Source: Mangrovihabitans endophyticus
GTDB lineage: Bacteria > Actinomycetota > Actinomycetes > Mycobacteriales > Micromonosporaceae
Reading direction: 5' to 3'
Length of the DNA stretch: 32,367 bases
Assembly: GCF_014646155.1 (NCBI RefSeq)
Contig: NZ_BMMX01000053.1
Span: 1-32,367, forward strand
In this document: in pieces, positions 1 through 7,409 of the stretch
Layout: each line of letters begins with the position of its first letter
Numbering within the stretch: the stretch's first letter is position 1
The notes under the pieces: model-generated
What the model saw: the letters and a program-made list of their open reading frames with translations, nothing else
What the model was told of the DNA's origin: nothing
Database searches by the model: none
Made by a program: the position numbers and the translations under genes

Positions 1-92
1 GACGGGCGGGGCCGGGCCGGGCCGGGACGCGGGCGGGGCGGGGGCGAGCGGCCGGTGGGGGGTGGGGCGCGGGCGGGCGGCGGGGGTGGGGC

Positions 93-130
93 GGGACGGG
101 GACGGGGACGGGGACGGGGACGGGGACGGG
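93..130. repeat. GGGGAC hexamer tandem repeat
   Basis: Five exact GGGGAC units (98-127) with partial units on both sides, inside a 130-bp stretch that is almost only G and C with G runs on the plus strand. It lies just past the stop codon of the MMPL gene, so it would be the C-rich 3' end of that transcript. The closely spaced G runs could form a G-quadruplex on the plus strand; this is inference. No gene is supported in 1-132. Confidence 0.85.
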
Positions 131-132
131 CG

Positions 133-2235
133 TTACGTTCTCGACAGCTCTGCGTCGCGGTGCGGCTGCGCCTGCTCGCCCGGTTCGTCGTCCGGCACCC
201 GGGTCAGTCTGCTCGGCCACCACATTCTGCGACCGATGTCCAGGGTCAGCGACGTCACCAGCACTGACCGCACCACCAGGGTGTCCAGCAACACGCCGAA
301 CGCCACCGCGAACCCGATCTCCGCGAACGCCACCAACGGCAGGCTTCCCAGCGCCGCGAACGTGCCCGCCAGCACCACCCCCGCCGAGGTGATCACGCCG
401 CCGGTCGCTGCCAGGCCGGTCAGCGCGCCGCGCCGGGTGCCTCGCTGCTGGGTTTCCTCGCGCACCCGGGTCATCAGGAAGATGTTGTAGTCGATGCCCA
501 GGGCCACCAGGAACACGAAGACGTACAGCGGGAAGGACGTGTCCGCACCGGCGAAGCCGAACACATGCCGGAACATCAGCGCGCTCACGCCCAGCGCGGC
601 CGCGAACGACAGCACCACGGTGGCGATCAGGATCAGCGGCGCCACCACGGCGCGCAACAGCAGGCCCAGGATCACCAGGACGACGAGTAGCACCAGCGGG
701 ATGATCAGCCGGTTGTCGTGTTTGTTCGCCGCGTTGATGTCCACGGTCATCGCCGTCATGCCGCCGACCTTGGCGTCGGCGCCCGGCACCGCGTGCACGG
801 CGTCGCGCACCTGGTGCACGGTCCGCTCGGCGGCGTCGCTGTCCGGCGCCGCGTTCAGGGTGCCGTCGAACAGCACAAGATCGCCCTTGACGATGCCGTC
901 GGCCACCTCGGTGATGCCCGGTGTGGCGGCGAACGCCGCGCGTACCCGCGCCGCCCGGTCCGCGTTGGCGATCACCGTGACCGGTTGGCCCTCGCCTGCA
1001 GGGAAGTGCCGGGCCAGCGCCTTCTCCCCCGCCGCGGACGGCTGTTCGCTGGTGAAGCTGTCCGCGTTGGACAGGCCGTTGGCGTCCAACTGGAACAGTC
1101 CGAGCGACATCACGCCGAGCACCAGCGCGGTGCCGATCCACACGGTCCGCGGGCGGCGGGCGATCCGGCCGCCCAGCCGTGCCCACAGGCCGGTCGCGGT
1201 GGGTTCCGGCGTGCCGTACCGGGGACGCACCGGCCAGAACAACCACCGTCCGCAGGCCACCAGCAGGGCGGGCAGCAGGGTGGTCATGGCCAGCAGGCCG
1301 ACCACGATGCCCAGGGCGGCCACCGGTCCCAGCCCGCTGGTGGAGTTGACCTCGGCCAGCGTCAGCAGGGACATGCCGATCGCCACGGTGGCCGCGCTCG
1401 CGATGATCGCCGGTCCGGCACGGTGCAGGGCCAGCGCCATCGCCTCGTGCCGGTCGGTGTGCCGGCGCAGCTCCTCGCGGTACCGCGCGACGAGCAGCAG
1501 GGCGTAGTCGGTGCCGGCCCCGAACACCAGGACCGTCAGGATGCCGGCGCTCTGCGCGTTCACCACCAGTCCGGCATGCTTGGCGAGCAGGTAGATCAGC
1601 GCCTGCGAGCCGGCCAGGGCGGCGCCGGCCGACAGGATCGGCAGCAGCCACAGCACCGGGCTGCGGTACGTGATCAGCAGGATCACCGTGACGACGGTCA
1701 GCGTGGTGTAGAGCAGGGTGCTGTCGATGCCCTCGAACGCCGCGGCAGAGTCCGCCGCACTGCCGGCCGGACCGGTCAGATGCACGGTGAGTCCGCCGCC
1801 GCCGTCACCGGTGACCGCCGTGATGTCGTCGACCACCCCGGCGATCTTGTCCCAGCCGTCGGTGTCCAGCTTGATCGGGGCGATCACCTGGAGCGCCTGG
1901 CCGTCGCGCGCCGGGACCGGCCCGGCCACCTGGCCGGTCACCCCGTCGACGCCGGCGATGCCGCGGACGTCGCTCGTCGCCTTGGCCCGGTCGGCCGCGG
2001 TGATGCCGGACGACCGCTCGTAGACGATCACCGCGGGCACGATGTCGTCCGGCTGGAACCGGCTCTGCAGGTCGGCGACCGCGGTGGCTTCGGCTCCGCC
2101 GGGTAGCCAGGCCGAGTTGTCGTTCTTCTCGACGCCGCTGAGTTTGCCGGCCATCGGTCCGGCGACGGCCAGGATCACTGTCCACAGTCCGAGCACGATC
2201 CATTTGGACCAGCGCCCGCACACGAGTTTCGCCAT
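133..2235 (-). CDS. MMPL family transporter
   Basis: A 700-residue inner-membrane exporter of the MMPL branch of the RND superfamily, which in actinobacteria moves lipids, lipoglycans or hydrophobic metabolites using the proton gradient. The duplicated layout is visible: a first membrane helix at residues ~10-30, a soluble loop containing NSAWLPGG, a helix bundle with GAGTDYALLLVARYREEL, a second soluble loop, then a second bundle with LGIDYNIFLMTRVREE. The two (G)TDY/IDY motifs are the usual proton-relay positions of the family. Length matches the short MMPL proteins common in Streptomyces and Micromonosporaceae. The ATG start has a GGGGGGAG ribosome site about 5 bases upstream. It is divergent from the M4 protease across 230 bp and no cargo-synthesis gene is adjacent, so the substrate cannot be named. 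Confidence 0.93.
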   Translation of the reverse strand: MAKLVCGRWSKWIVLGLWTVILAVAGPMAGKLSGVEKNDNSAWLPGGAEATAVADLQSRFQPDDIVPAVIVYERSSGITAADRAKATSDVRGIAGVDGVTGQVAGPVPARDGQALQVIAPIKLDTDGWDKIAGVVDDITAVTGDGGGGLTVHLTGPAGSAADSAAAFEGIDSTLLYTTLTVVTVILLITYRSPVLWLLPILSAGAALAGSQALIYLLAKHAGLVVNAQSAGILTVLVFGAGTDYALLLVARYREELRRHTDRHEAMALALHRAGPAIIASAATVAIGMSLLTLAEVNSTSGLGPVAALGIVVGLLAMTTLLPALLVACGRWLFWPVRPRYGTPEPTATGLWARLGGRIARRPRTVWIGTALVLGVMSLGLFQLDANGLSNADSFTSEQPSAAGEKALARHFPAGEGQPVTVIANADRAARVRAAFAATPGITEVADGIVKGDLVLFDGTLNAAPDSDAAERTVHQVRDAVHAVPGADAKVGGMTAMTVDINAANKHDNRLIIPLVLLVVLVILGLLLRAVVAPLILIATVVLSFAAALGVSALMFRHVFGFAGADTSFPLYVFVFLVALGIDYNIFLMTRVREETQQRGTRRGALTGLAATGGVITSAGVVLAGTFAALGSLPLVAFAEIGFAVAFGVLLDTLVVRSVLVTSLTLDIGRRMWWPSRLTRVPDDEPGEQAQPHRDAELSRT

Positions 2236-2465
2236 GGTTCTCCCCCCAGTGTTATCGGCGCAGCGTATGACCGCCGGACCGGCGGGCAGAAGGTGGCGTG
2301 CGGCAACTTCAGGGGTCTATCAGGGCTTTCCCCGACACCGCACCGGCACGCCTTGGATGCTCAGCGTCACAGGCTTGTTACACGAATGACTCTCATCTCT
2401 TTCTTCCATTGACAAGGCTCGATTCCGGCGCGGAGGCCACCCCGCCGCGCCGGAGAGGAGAAAAG

Positions 2466-4010
2466 GTGCGCACCAGAGTCATCCTCAGCGCCGGCGCGCT
2501 CGTCGCGTCGGCCGTGCTGGTCCCCGTGGCGGCGACGCCCGCCACGGCAGCGCCGTCCCCCGCGCCGGGCACCCCCGGGTACGCCGTCGAGCACGCCGTG
2601 CAAGCGGTACGCGACCACGCCGCGGCGTTCGCCGCCGGCCCGGACGACGGCTTCACCCGCCGCGAGGTGATGCTCGACGCGGACGGCAGCAGCCACGTCC
2701 GCCTCGACCGCACGTACCGGGGAATCCCGGTGATCGGCGGTGACACCGTCGCCCACCTGGGCCCGGCCGGGGCCCTGCGGTCGGTCAGCCGTTCGCAACG
2801 CGCAGCGCTGCGGCTCGCGGTGACCCCGCGGGTGAGCGGCGCGGCGGCGAAGACGGCCGCGGCCACGGCGATCGGCGGCGCCGCGGTCGGCGCGGCCACT
2901 CTGGCCGTGGACACGCTGTCCGGCAGTGCGGTCCTGGTCTGGAAGACCGCCGTGCGGCATGACGGCCTGCAGCATGTGCTGGTCGACGCGACCGACGGCA
3001 GCATCGTGGACCACTGGGCCGAAGAGCAGACCGTGGACGGCACCGGGACCGGCTTCAACGTCGGCACGGTGGCCCTGTCCACCACCCGGTCGGGCAGCAG
3101 CTACCAGCTCAAGGATCCGCTACGCGGCGACACGTACACCATCGACATGAACAACCGGCGCTTGCTCGGAACGCAGTTCACCGACGCGGACAACGTCTGG
3201 GGCGACGGCACGCTGAGCAACGACCAGACCATCGCCGTGGACGCCCAGTACGGCGTGGCGGAGACCTGGGACTACTACCTGGACACGTTCGGGCGGCGGG
3301 GCATCGCCGGCGACGGCAGCGGCAGCTACAACCGGGTGCACTACGGCTCCGGGTACAACAACGCCACCTGGTCGGACTCCTGCTTCTGCATGACGTACGG
3401 CGACGGCGACGGCCGTACGTTCCATCCGTTCGCCTCGCTGGACGTGGCCGGTCACGAGATGACCCACGGGGTCACCTCGCGCACCGCCGGGCTGGTCTAC
3501 CGCGGCGAGCCCGGCGGTCTCAACGAGTCGATGAGCGACATCTTCGGCACCATGGTGGAGTTCTTCTCCGACAACGCCGCGGACCCGGGCGACTACCTGA
3601 TCGGCGAGAAGATCACGGTCAGCGGTGAGCCGCTGCGCTACATGGACGACCCGGCCAAGGACGGCAGTTCGGCGCGCTGCTGGAGCTCCACGGTGGGGCG
3701 GCTGGACGTGCACTACTCCTCCGGCGTCGGCAACCACGCGTTCTTCCTGCTGGCCGTGGGCTCCGGGGCGCATTCCGTGAACGGCGTGGCCTACAACAGC
3801 CCGAGCTGCGATGGCGGCTCGGTGACCGGGATCGGCAACACGGCCGCGGCGGCGATCTTCTACCGCGCGCTGACCACCTACATGACCTCGGGCACCGACT
3901 ACGCCCAGGCCCGCGCGGCCACGTTGAGCGCCGCGAGCGACCTGTACGGCACCGGCAGCAGCCAGTACGCGGCCACGGCGGCGGCCTGGTCCGGGGCGGG
4001 CGTGAGCTGA
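2466..4010 (+). CDS. secreted M4 (thermolysin-like) zinc metalloprotease
   Basis: A 514-residue secreted neutral protease that would digest extracellular protein. The GTG start at 2466 is chosen because GGAGAGGAG lies 5-6 bases upstream and the first ~29 residues form a textbook signal peptide ending TPATAA; the frame is open further upstream but that part looks non-coding. Residues ~60-120 resemble the FTP propeptide (RTYRGIPVIGGD). The catalytic zinc site is intact: HEMTH with H330, E331 and H334, and GGLNESMSD supplying E354 as third zinc ligand. HYSSGVGNHAFFLL matches the region of the transition-state His. There is no C-terminal P-domain or binding module, so this is the short form of the family. 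A GC-rich hairpin follows the stop. The substrate is inferred from the family. Confidence 0.95.
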   Translation: MRTRVILSAGALVASAVLVPVAATPATAAPSPAPGTPGYAVEHAVQAVRDHAAAFAAGPDDGFTRREVMLDADGSSHVRLDRTYRGIPVIGGDTVAHLGPAGALRSVSRSQRAALRLAVTPRVSGAAAKTAAATAIGGAAVGAATLAVDTLSGSAVLVWKTAVRHDGLQHVLVDATDGSIVDHWAEEQTVDGTGTGFNVGTVALSTTRSGSSYQLKDPLRGDTYTIDMNNRRLLGTQFTDADNVWGDGTLSNDQTIAVDAQYGVAETWDYYLDTFGRRGIAGDGSGSYNRVHYGSGYNNATWSDSCFCMTYGDGDGRTFHPFASLDVAGHEMTHGVTSRTAGLVYRGEPGGLNESMSDIFGTMVEFFSDNAADPGDYLIGEKITVSGEPLRYMDDPAKDGSSARCWSSTVGRLDVHYSSGVGNHAFFLLAVGSGAHSVNGVAYNSPSCDGGSVTGIGNTAAAAIFYRALTTYMTSGTDYAQARAATLSAASDLYGTGSSQYAATAAAWSGAGVS

Positions 4011-4024
4011 CCGTGCCGAGATGA

Positions 4025-4062
4025 GGCCGGTGGGGTGGCGGCGGCGCACACCCCCACCGGCC
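4025..4062 (+). terminator. hairpin after the M4 protease gene
   Basis: Arms 4025-4036 and 4050-4062 pair over 12 bp with a one-base bulge around a 13-nt loop, starting 15 bases after the protease stop codon. There is no T tract, as is common for actinobacterial terminators. It is a likely 3'-end structure, but function is inferred from position and pairing only. Confidence 0.55.
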
Positions 4063-4107
4063 GGTCACCCGGGTGCCGGTCACCCGCGTGCCGGTCACCC
4101 GCGTGCC
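4063..4107. repeat. 15-bp direct repeat, three copies
   Basis: GGTCACCCGCGTGCC occurs three times head to tail (4063-4077, 4078-4092, 4093-4107); the first copy has one base change. It directly follows the protease terminator and lies just upstream of the -10 element of the next gene. It could be a regulator-binding array or only replication slippage. Confidence 0.8.
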
Positions 4108-4134
4108 GGGCAAGCGACCCGGACACACCATCGG

Positions 4135-4140
4135 CATAAT
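4135..4140 (+). promoter_or_regulatory. -10 element CATAAT of a leaderless-type promoter
   Basis: CATAAT ends seven bases before the first base of the GTG start at 4148-4150, so transcription would begin at or next to the start codon. No Shine-Dalgarno sequence precedes that GTG, and no convincing -35 element is visible. Confidence 0.45.
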
Positions 4141-4147
4141 CGAGGCC

Positions 4148-4411
4148 GTGGCCAATTGGGAGTACGCACGCCTCGAATACCGCGCCGCCGGCACGTTCGG
4201 CGCCGACCGTTTCATGGACTGGACCGCGACCTTCCACCATCCGGGCGGCGTGCTGCGCTGGGGCACCGACGAGCGCTACGACGACCTGCGCCACCTCAAC
4301 CGCGCCGGGGCGGCCGGCTGGCAGGTCTACGACCGGGCGCCGATCCACGTGGTGAACGAGCCACACCGGCTGGCCGCGGTGACCTATTCGATGCGCCGCG
4401 TGGTTCCCTGA
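4148..4411 (+). CDS. small DUF4177-like protein
   Basis: An 87-residue soluble protein beginning MANWEYARLEYR. It has the pattern of DUF4177-type small proteins: an N-terminal WEY strand, a central LNRAGAAGWQVYDR (leucine, asparagine, Gly-Trp core) and a final strand ending SMRR. Family assignment is from pattern recognition and the biochemical role is unknown. GTG at 4148 is preferred over the ATG at 4073: residues upstream of it are encoded by the 15-bp direct repeat and read as low-complexity VTRVPVTRVP, while a CATAAT -10 box sits at leaderless spacing. A strong hairpin lies 72 bases downstream, before smpB. Confidence 0.7.
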   Translation: MANWEYARLEYRAAGTFGADRFMDWTATFHHPGGVLRWGTDERYDDLRHLNRAGAAGWQVYDRAPIHVVNEPHRLAAVTYSMRRVVP

Positions 4412-4482
4412 TCCCCGCGATGTATCTCGCACCCCCGCCGGCGCCTCTCCTTCATGGGCGCTGACGAGGGGGACGCGCCCTC

Positions 4483-4513
4483 CCCGCCCGTCCCGCAACG
4501 CGGGGCGGGCGGG
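4483..4513 (+). terminator. 14-bp GC hairpin upstream of smpB
   Basis: Arms 4483-4496 and 4500-4513 pair over 14 bp, with one G-U-type pair in RNA, around a 3-nt AAC loop. It sits between the small DUF4177-like gene and smpB, ending 53 bases before the smpB start. It may terminate the upstream transcript or be part of the smpB leader. No T tract follows. Confidence 0.5.
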
Positions 4514-4566
4514 CACCCGGCGACGGATGGGACGGCACACCGATCCTGACAGGAGGGCACGCACGG

Positions 4567-5049
4567 ATGCCCCGGGACACCGGAGTTCAGGTGATCGCCT
4601 CGAACCGCAAGGCGCGCCACGACTACACGATCCTCAAGACGTACGAGGCCGGCATCGTGCTGGCCGGGACCGAGGTGAAGGCGCTGCGGGCCGGGCACTG
4701 CTCGATCGTCGACGCGTTCGCCCAGGAGCACGCCGGCGAGATCATGCTGTACGGCCTGCACATCGCCGAGTACGGCTTCGGAAGCTGGACCAATCATGCG
4801 CCCCGCCGCACCCGCAAGCTGCTGCTGCACCGGGTCGAGATCACCCGCATCCTGGACCGGATGCGTCAGCAGAGCGGGATGGCGCTGGTGCCGCTGTCGC
4901 TGTATTTCCATGACGGTTGGGCCAAGGTCGAGCTGGCCCTGGCGCGCGGCCGCAAGACGTACGACAAGCGGCAGGCGATCGCCGAGCGGGACGCTCAGCG
5001 CGCGATCGCCCGCGCGCTGAGCAACCACCTCAAGGGCCGTCGCGCCTGA
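4567..5049 (+). CDS. smpB: SsrA-binding protein SmpB
   Basis: SmpB binds tmRNA and delivers it to ribosomes stalled on broken messages for trans-translation. The 160-residue protein has the family core: IASNRKARHDYTI near the N-terminus, YEAGIVLAGTEVKALR, the central HAPRRTRKLLLH segment, and the conserved C-terminal tail GRKTYDKRQAIAERDAQRA, which folds in the decoding centre. Length is normal for actinobacteria. The ATG has AGGAGGG about 9 bases upstream. The next gene is convergent with a 19-bp gap. The ssrA gene, often close to smpB, was not seen in this window. Confidence 0.97.
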   Translation: MPRDTGVQVIASNRKARHDYTILKTYEAGIVLAGTEVKALRAGHCSIVDAFAQEHAGEIMLYGLHIAEYGFGSWTNHAPRRTRKLLLHRVEITRILDRMRQQSGMALVPLSLYFHDGWAKVELALARGRKTYDKRQAIAERDAQRAIARALSNHLKGRRA

Positions 5050-5068
5050 GCGCCGCGGCCCCGGCGCG

Positions 5069-6187
5069 TCACTTCTTGTAGAGGCCGGCCTTCTTGCACG
5101 CCTGCAGGTACTTCTGGGTGCAGACCGCCGTGCGGGTGACGAAGCCGTCGGCGATCACGTCGCCGATGTTGGTCTTGTCGATGGCCACCGGCTGCAGCTT
5201 GACGAACGGCACGTACGCGCCGGACTCGGGGTCCTTCTGCCGGTCCAGCGGGACGCTGACGTCCTGGCCCTTGAACAGCGAGATGGCCAGCGCCGCCGCG
5301 GCCTGCGCCTCCGGCTTGATCGCCTTGTAGACGGTCATGCACTGGTCTCCGGCGAGGATGTTCTGCAGGCCCTCGACGGTGGCGTCCTGCCCGGTCACCG
5401 GCACCTTGCCGTTCAGGCTGTGCTTCTTCAGCACGCCGATCACCGCGTTCGCCAGGCCGTCGTTGGCCGCCAGCACCCCGCGGATCTTGGGCTGCTGCTC
5501 GATCATCTGGGCGAACAGGGCGGCGCCCGCCTCATTGCCCCAGTCCGGGACGAACTGGTCCGGCCCCTTGGTGTACTGCGCCGAGTCGTACATCGGCTGC
5601 AGCACCTCGTCGTACCCGCCCTTGAACAGGGTGGCGTTGTTGTCCGTCGGCGAGCCGTTCAGCTCGGCCACCACCGGGTCGTCGTAGCCCTTGTCGCTCA
5701 GGCAGCGCTTGAGCCCCTCGCCCTGCTGCACGCCGACCTCGTGGCCGTCGAAGCTGACGTAGTAGTCGGCGCCGCCGTTGAGCGAGAGCCGGTCGTAGTC
5801 GATGGTCTTGACGCCCGCGCCGCGGGCCCAGGACAGCACCGTCCGCGCCGAGTCGGAGTCCAGGTTCACGATGATCAGGACCTTGGCGCCGTCCTGGATC
5901 ATGGTGCGCGCGATCTCCTGGAACTTGGCCCGGTCACCATCGGCGTTCTGGATGTCCACCGGCACGCCGGCGGCGTCGAACGCCTGCTTGAGGAACTTCG
6001 GGTCGTCCTGCGTCCAGCGCTGCGACGAGGTGCTGTCGGGCATGATCACGCCGACCTTCTCGCTCGCCCCGGACCGCGCCCTGGGCGCCCCCGTCGACCC
6101 TCCGTCATCACCGTTGTCGGTGCAGGCCGTCACGCCCGTGGTGGCGAGCACTCCGAACGCGACGAGCGCGAGCCATGCCTTACGCAT
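5069..6187 (-). CDS. xylose-type sugar ABC transporter substrate-binding lipoprotein
   Basis: A 372-residue extracellular solute-binding protein of the XylF/RbsB periplasmic-binding group, anchored as a lipoprotein. The signal peptide ends in a VTAC lipobox with Cys22 as the lipidation site. Body motifs are those of D-xylose-binding proteins: ARTMIQDGAKVLIIVNLDS, KTIDYDRLSLNGGADYYVSFD and AANDGLANAVIGVLKK. The start at 6187 is chosen because GGAGAG precedes it and it begins the signal peptide; upstream residues in the open frame are not signal-like. No ABC permease or ATPase gene is adjacent, so it is an orphan here and must work with components encoded elsewhere. Xylose or another pentose is inferred. 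The GH10 xylanase 1.2 kb away fits that substrate. Confidence 0.88.
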   Translation of the reverse strand: MRKAWLALVAFGVLATTGVTACTDNGDDGGSTGAPRARSGASEKVGVIMPDSTSSQRWTQDDPKFLKQAFDAAGVPVDIQNADGDRAKFQEIARTMIQDGAKVLIIVNLDSDSARTVLSWARGAGVKTIDYDRLSLNGGADYYVSFDGHEVGVQQGEGLKRCLSDKGYDDPVVAELNGSPTDNNATLFKGGYDEVLQPMYDSAQYTKGPDQFVPDWGNEAGAALFAQMIEQQPKIRGVLAANDGLANAVIGVLKKHSLNGKVPVTGQDATVEGLQNILAGDQCMTVYKAIKPEAQAAAALAISLFKGQDVSVPLDRQKDPESGAYVPFVKLQPVAIDKTNIGDVIADGFVTRTAVCTQKYLQACKKAGLYKK

Positions 6188-6297
6188 CTCTCCAGGGATC
6201 CTCTCGGGGGGCGGTCTGCGGCGAAGTCCGTGCCAAGATACGTCCTGAACCCCGCAGCGTCGCCCATGGATGCACATTTTTTTCGCGTGGTCGACAG

Positions 6298-6334
6298 CCC
6301 GTTTCGCACCGGTTACCGTCAGCCACGAAACGGG
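6298..6334. promoter_or_regulatory. inverted repeat CCCGTTTCG / CGAAACGGG upstream of the sugar-binding gene
   Basis: Perfect 9-bp arms at 6298-6306 and 6326-6334 separated by 19 bp, in the 169-bp gap between the phosphodiesterase stop and the sugar-binding protein start, both read on the minus strand. The half-site spacing puts arm centres about 28 bp apart, so a repressor could bind both on nearly one DNA face. It could equally be an RNA hairpin. The assigned role is inference. Confidence 0.35.
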
Positions 6335-6356
6335 GCTCCGTTCGACGCATTTCGAT

Positions 6357-7166
6357 TCAGGCCGGTGGCGGCCAGTGCCCGCGAGCGGTGTACACGTCGC
6401 GCAGCGCCGCGAGGCGGTCGGTCATGATGCCGTCCACGCCCAGGTCCAGCAGGCGGTGCATCTCCGCCGGGTCGTTCACCGTCCAGACGTGCACCTGGCG
6501 GCGCAGCCGATGGACGTACGCCACAAAGCGCCGATCAACAACGGTCAGCCGACCGTGCCGCACGGGCACCTGCGCGGCCACCGCCGACGGCGGCAGGCGC
6601 ACCGGAACACGCAGCAGGGAAGCGATCCGCAGCCGGGCCGCCGCCCGCAGGCCGAGCGACGTGGCCACCCCGGGACCGGCCAGCCGGCGCACCCGCGCCA
6701 GGCGCTCATCCGAGAACGACGCCAGCAGCACCCGGTCCCCCGCCCCGCAGCGGCGCACCTCATCGACCGTGGGCGCGACCGCGTCGTCCGCCTTCACGTC
6801 GATGTTGAACCGGACGCCGGGCCAGGCGTCGAGCACCTCACCCAGGCGCGGCACGGCGCACGCCCCGCCGACCCGCACCGCCGCGAGATCGGCCCAGCGC
6901 AGCCGGGCGAGGTGGCCCTCGACGCCGGTCATCCGCAGCAGCGTGGCGTCGTGGAAGACCACCGGCACGCCGTCCGCGGTGGCGTGCACGTCGGTCTCCA
7001 GGTAGCGGAAGCCCATCCCGACCGCACGACCAAAAGCGGACACAGTGTTCTCGTCGCCGGCCTCCGCGCCGCCCCGGTGGGCGAACGCGAGGGGCGGGCG
7101 CTGCGCGAGCACCGGAAAGGGCTGATCCACCGGCGCCGAGCCTACGCGCCCCGGCGGATGCCGCAC
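6357..7166 (-). CDS. glycerophosphodiester phosphodiesterase (GDPD family)
   Basis: A 269-residue cytoplasmic enzyme that hydrolyses glycerophosphodiesters to glycerol-3-phosphate and an alcohol. The TIM-barrel signatures are clear: AFAHRGGAEAGDENTVSAF (catalytic His-Arg and the Glu-Asn metal site), FRYLETDVHATADG and VVFHDATL (second catalytic His), FNIDVKAD mid-protein, and HVWTVND plus VDGIMTDR at the end. No signal peptide is seen, so it resembles intracellular UgpQ rather than secreted GlpQ. The start is uncertain: ATG at 7166 is used, but the in-frame GTG that begins VDQPFPVLA is also possible and neither has a strong ribosome site. It is divergent from the xylanase gene. Confidence 0.92.
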   Translation of the reverse strand: MRHPPGRVGSAPVDQPFPVLAQRPPLAFAHRGGAEAGDENTVSAFGRAVGMGFRYLETDVHATADGVPVVFHDATLLRMTGVEGHLARLRWADLAAVRVGGACAVPRLGEVLDAWPGVRFNIDVKADDAVAPTVDEVRRCGAGDRVLLASFSDERLARVRRLAGPGVATSLGLRAAARLRIASLLRVPVRLPPSAVAAQVPVRHGRLTVVDRRFVAYVHRLRRQVHVWTVNDPAEMHRLLDLGVDGIMTDRLAALRDVYTARGHWPPPA

Positions 7167-7178
7167 CCGACGGTCGGG

Positions 7179-7222
7179 CCGCCGGGAAGGCCGCCGGGGC
7201 GAACCGCCGGGAAGGCCGCCGG
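7179..7222. repeat. 19-bp direct repeat, two copies
   Basis: CCGCCGGGAAGGCCGCCGG occurs at 7179-7197 and 7204-7222, separated by 6 bp. It lies in the 243-bp divergent gap between the phosphodiesterase and xylanase genes, nearer the former. Function is unknown. Confidence 0.75.
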
Positions 7223-7341
7223 AAGTTTCGAGGCCGCGTCATGATGCCGTAACACCGCCCGCACTCCCGACACACCAGTGGAAAGCCGCATCGAACCCGC
7301 GAAACGCCACCACAACCCCGACTCTCCGCCGTGCAGCGGCA

Positions 7342-7371
7342 TTGACGTGCCCCGATGGGGGCGCATAGGTT
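7342..7371 (+). promoter_or_regulatory. predicted promoter of the GH10 xylanase
   Basis: A TTGACG -35 box at 7342-7347 and a TAGGTT -10 box at 7366-7371 are separated by 18 bp. The predicted start near 7378 leaves a ~32-nt leader carrying GGAGGAG before the ATG at 7410. This fits housekeeping-sigma promoters of actinobacteria. No CelR/CebR palindrome is present here. Confidence 0.5.
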
Positions 7372-7409
7372 CTCGGCGATGTAACGGAACTTCCGGAGGA
7401 GACATCGCC

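Noticed and set aside
4412..5068. tmRNA gene next to smpB
   Set aside because: Neither flank shows a tmRNA acceptor stem ending in TCCACCA or a tag frame; both flanks are accounted for by a hairpin and a convergent gene.
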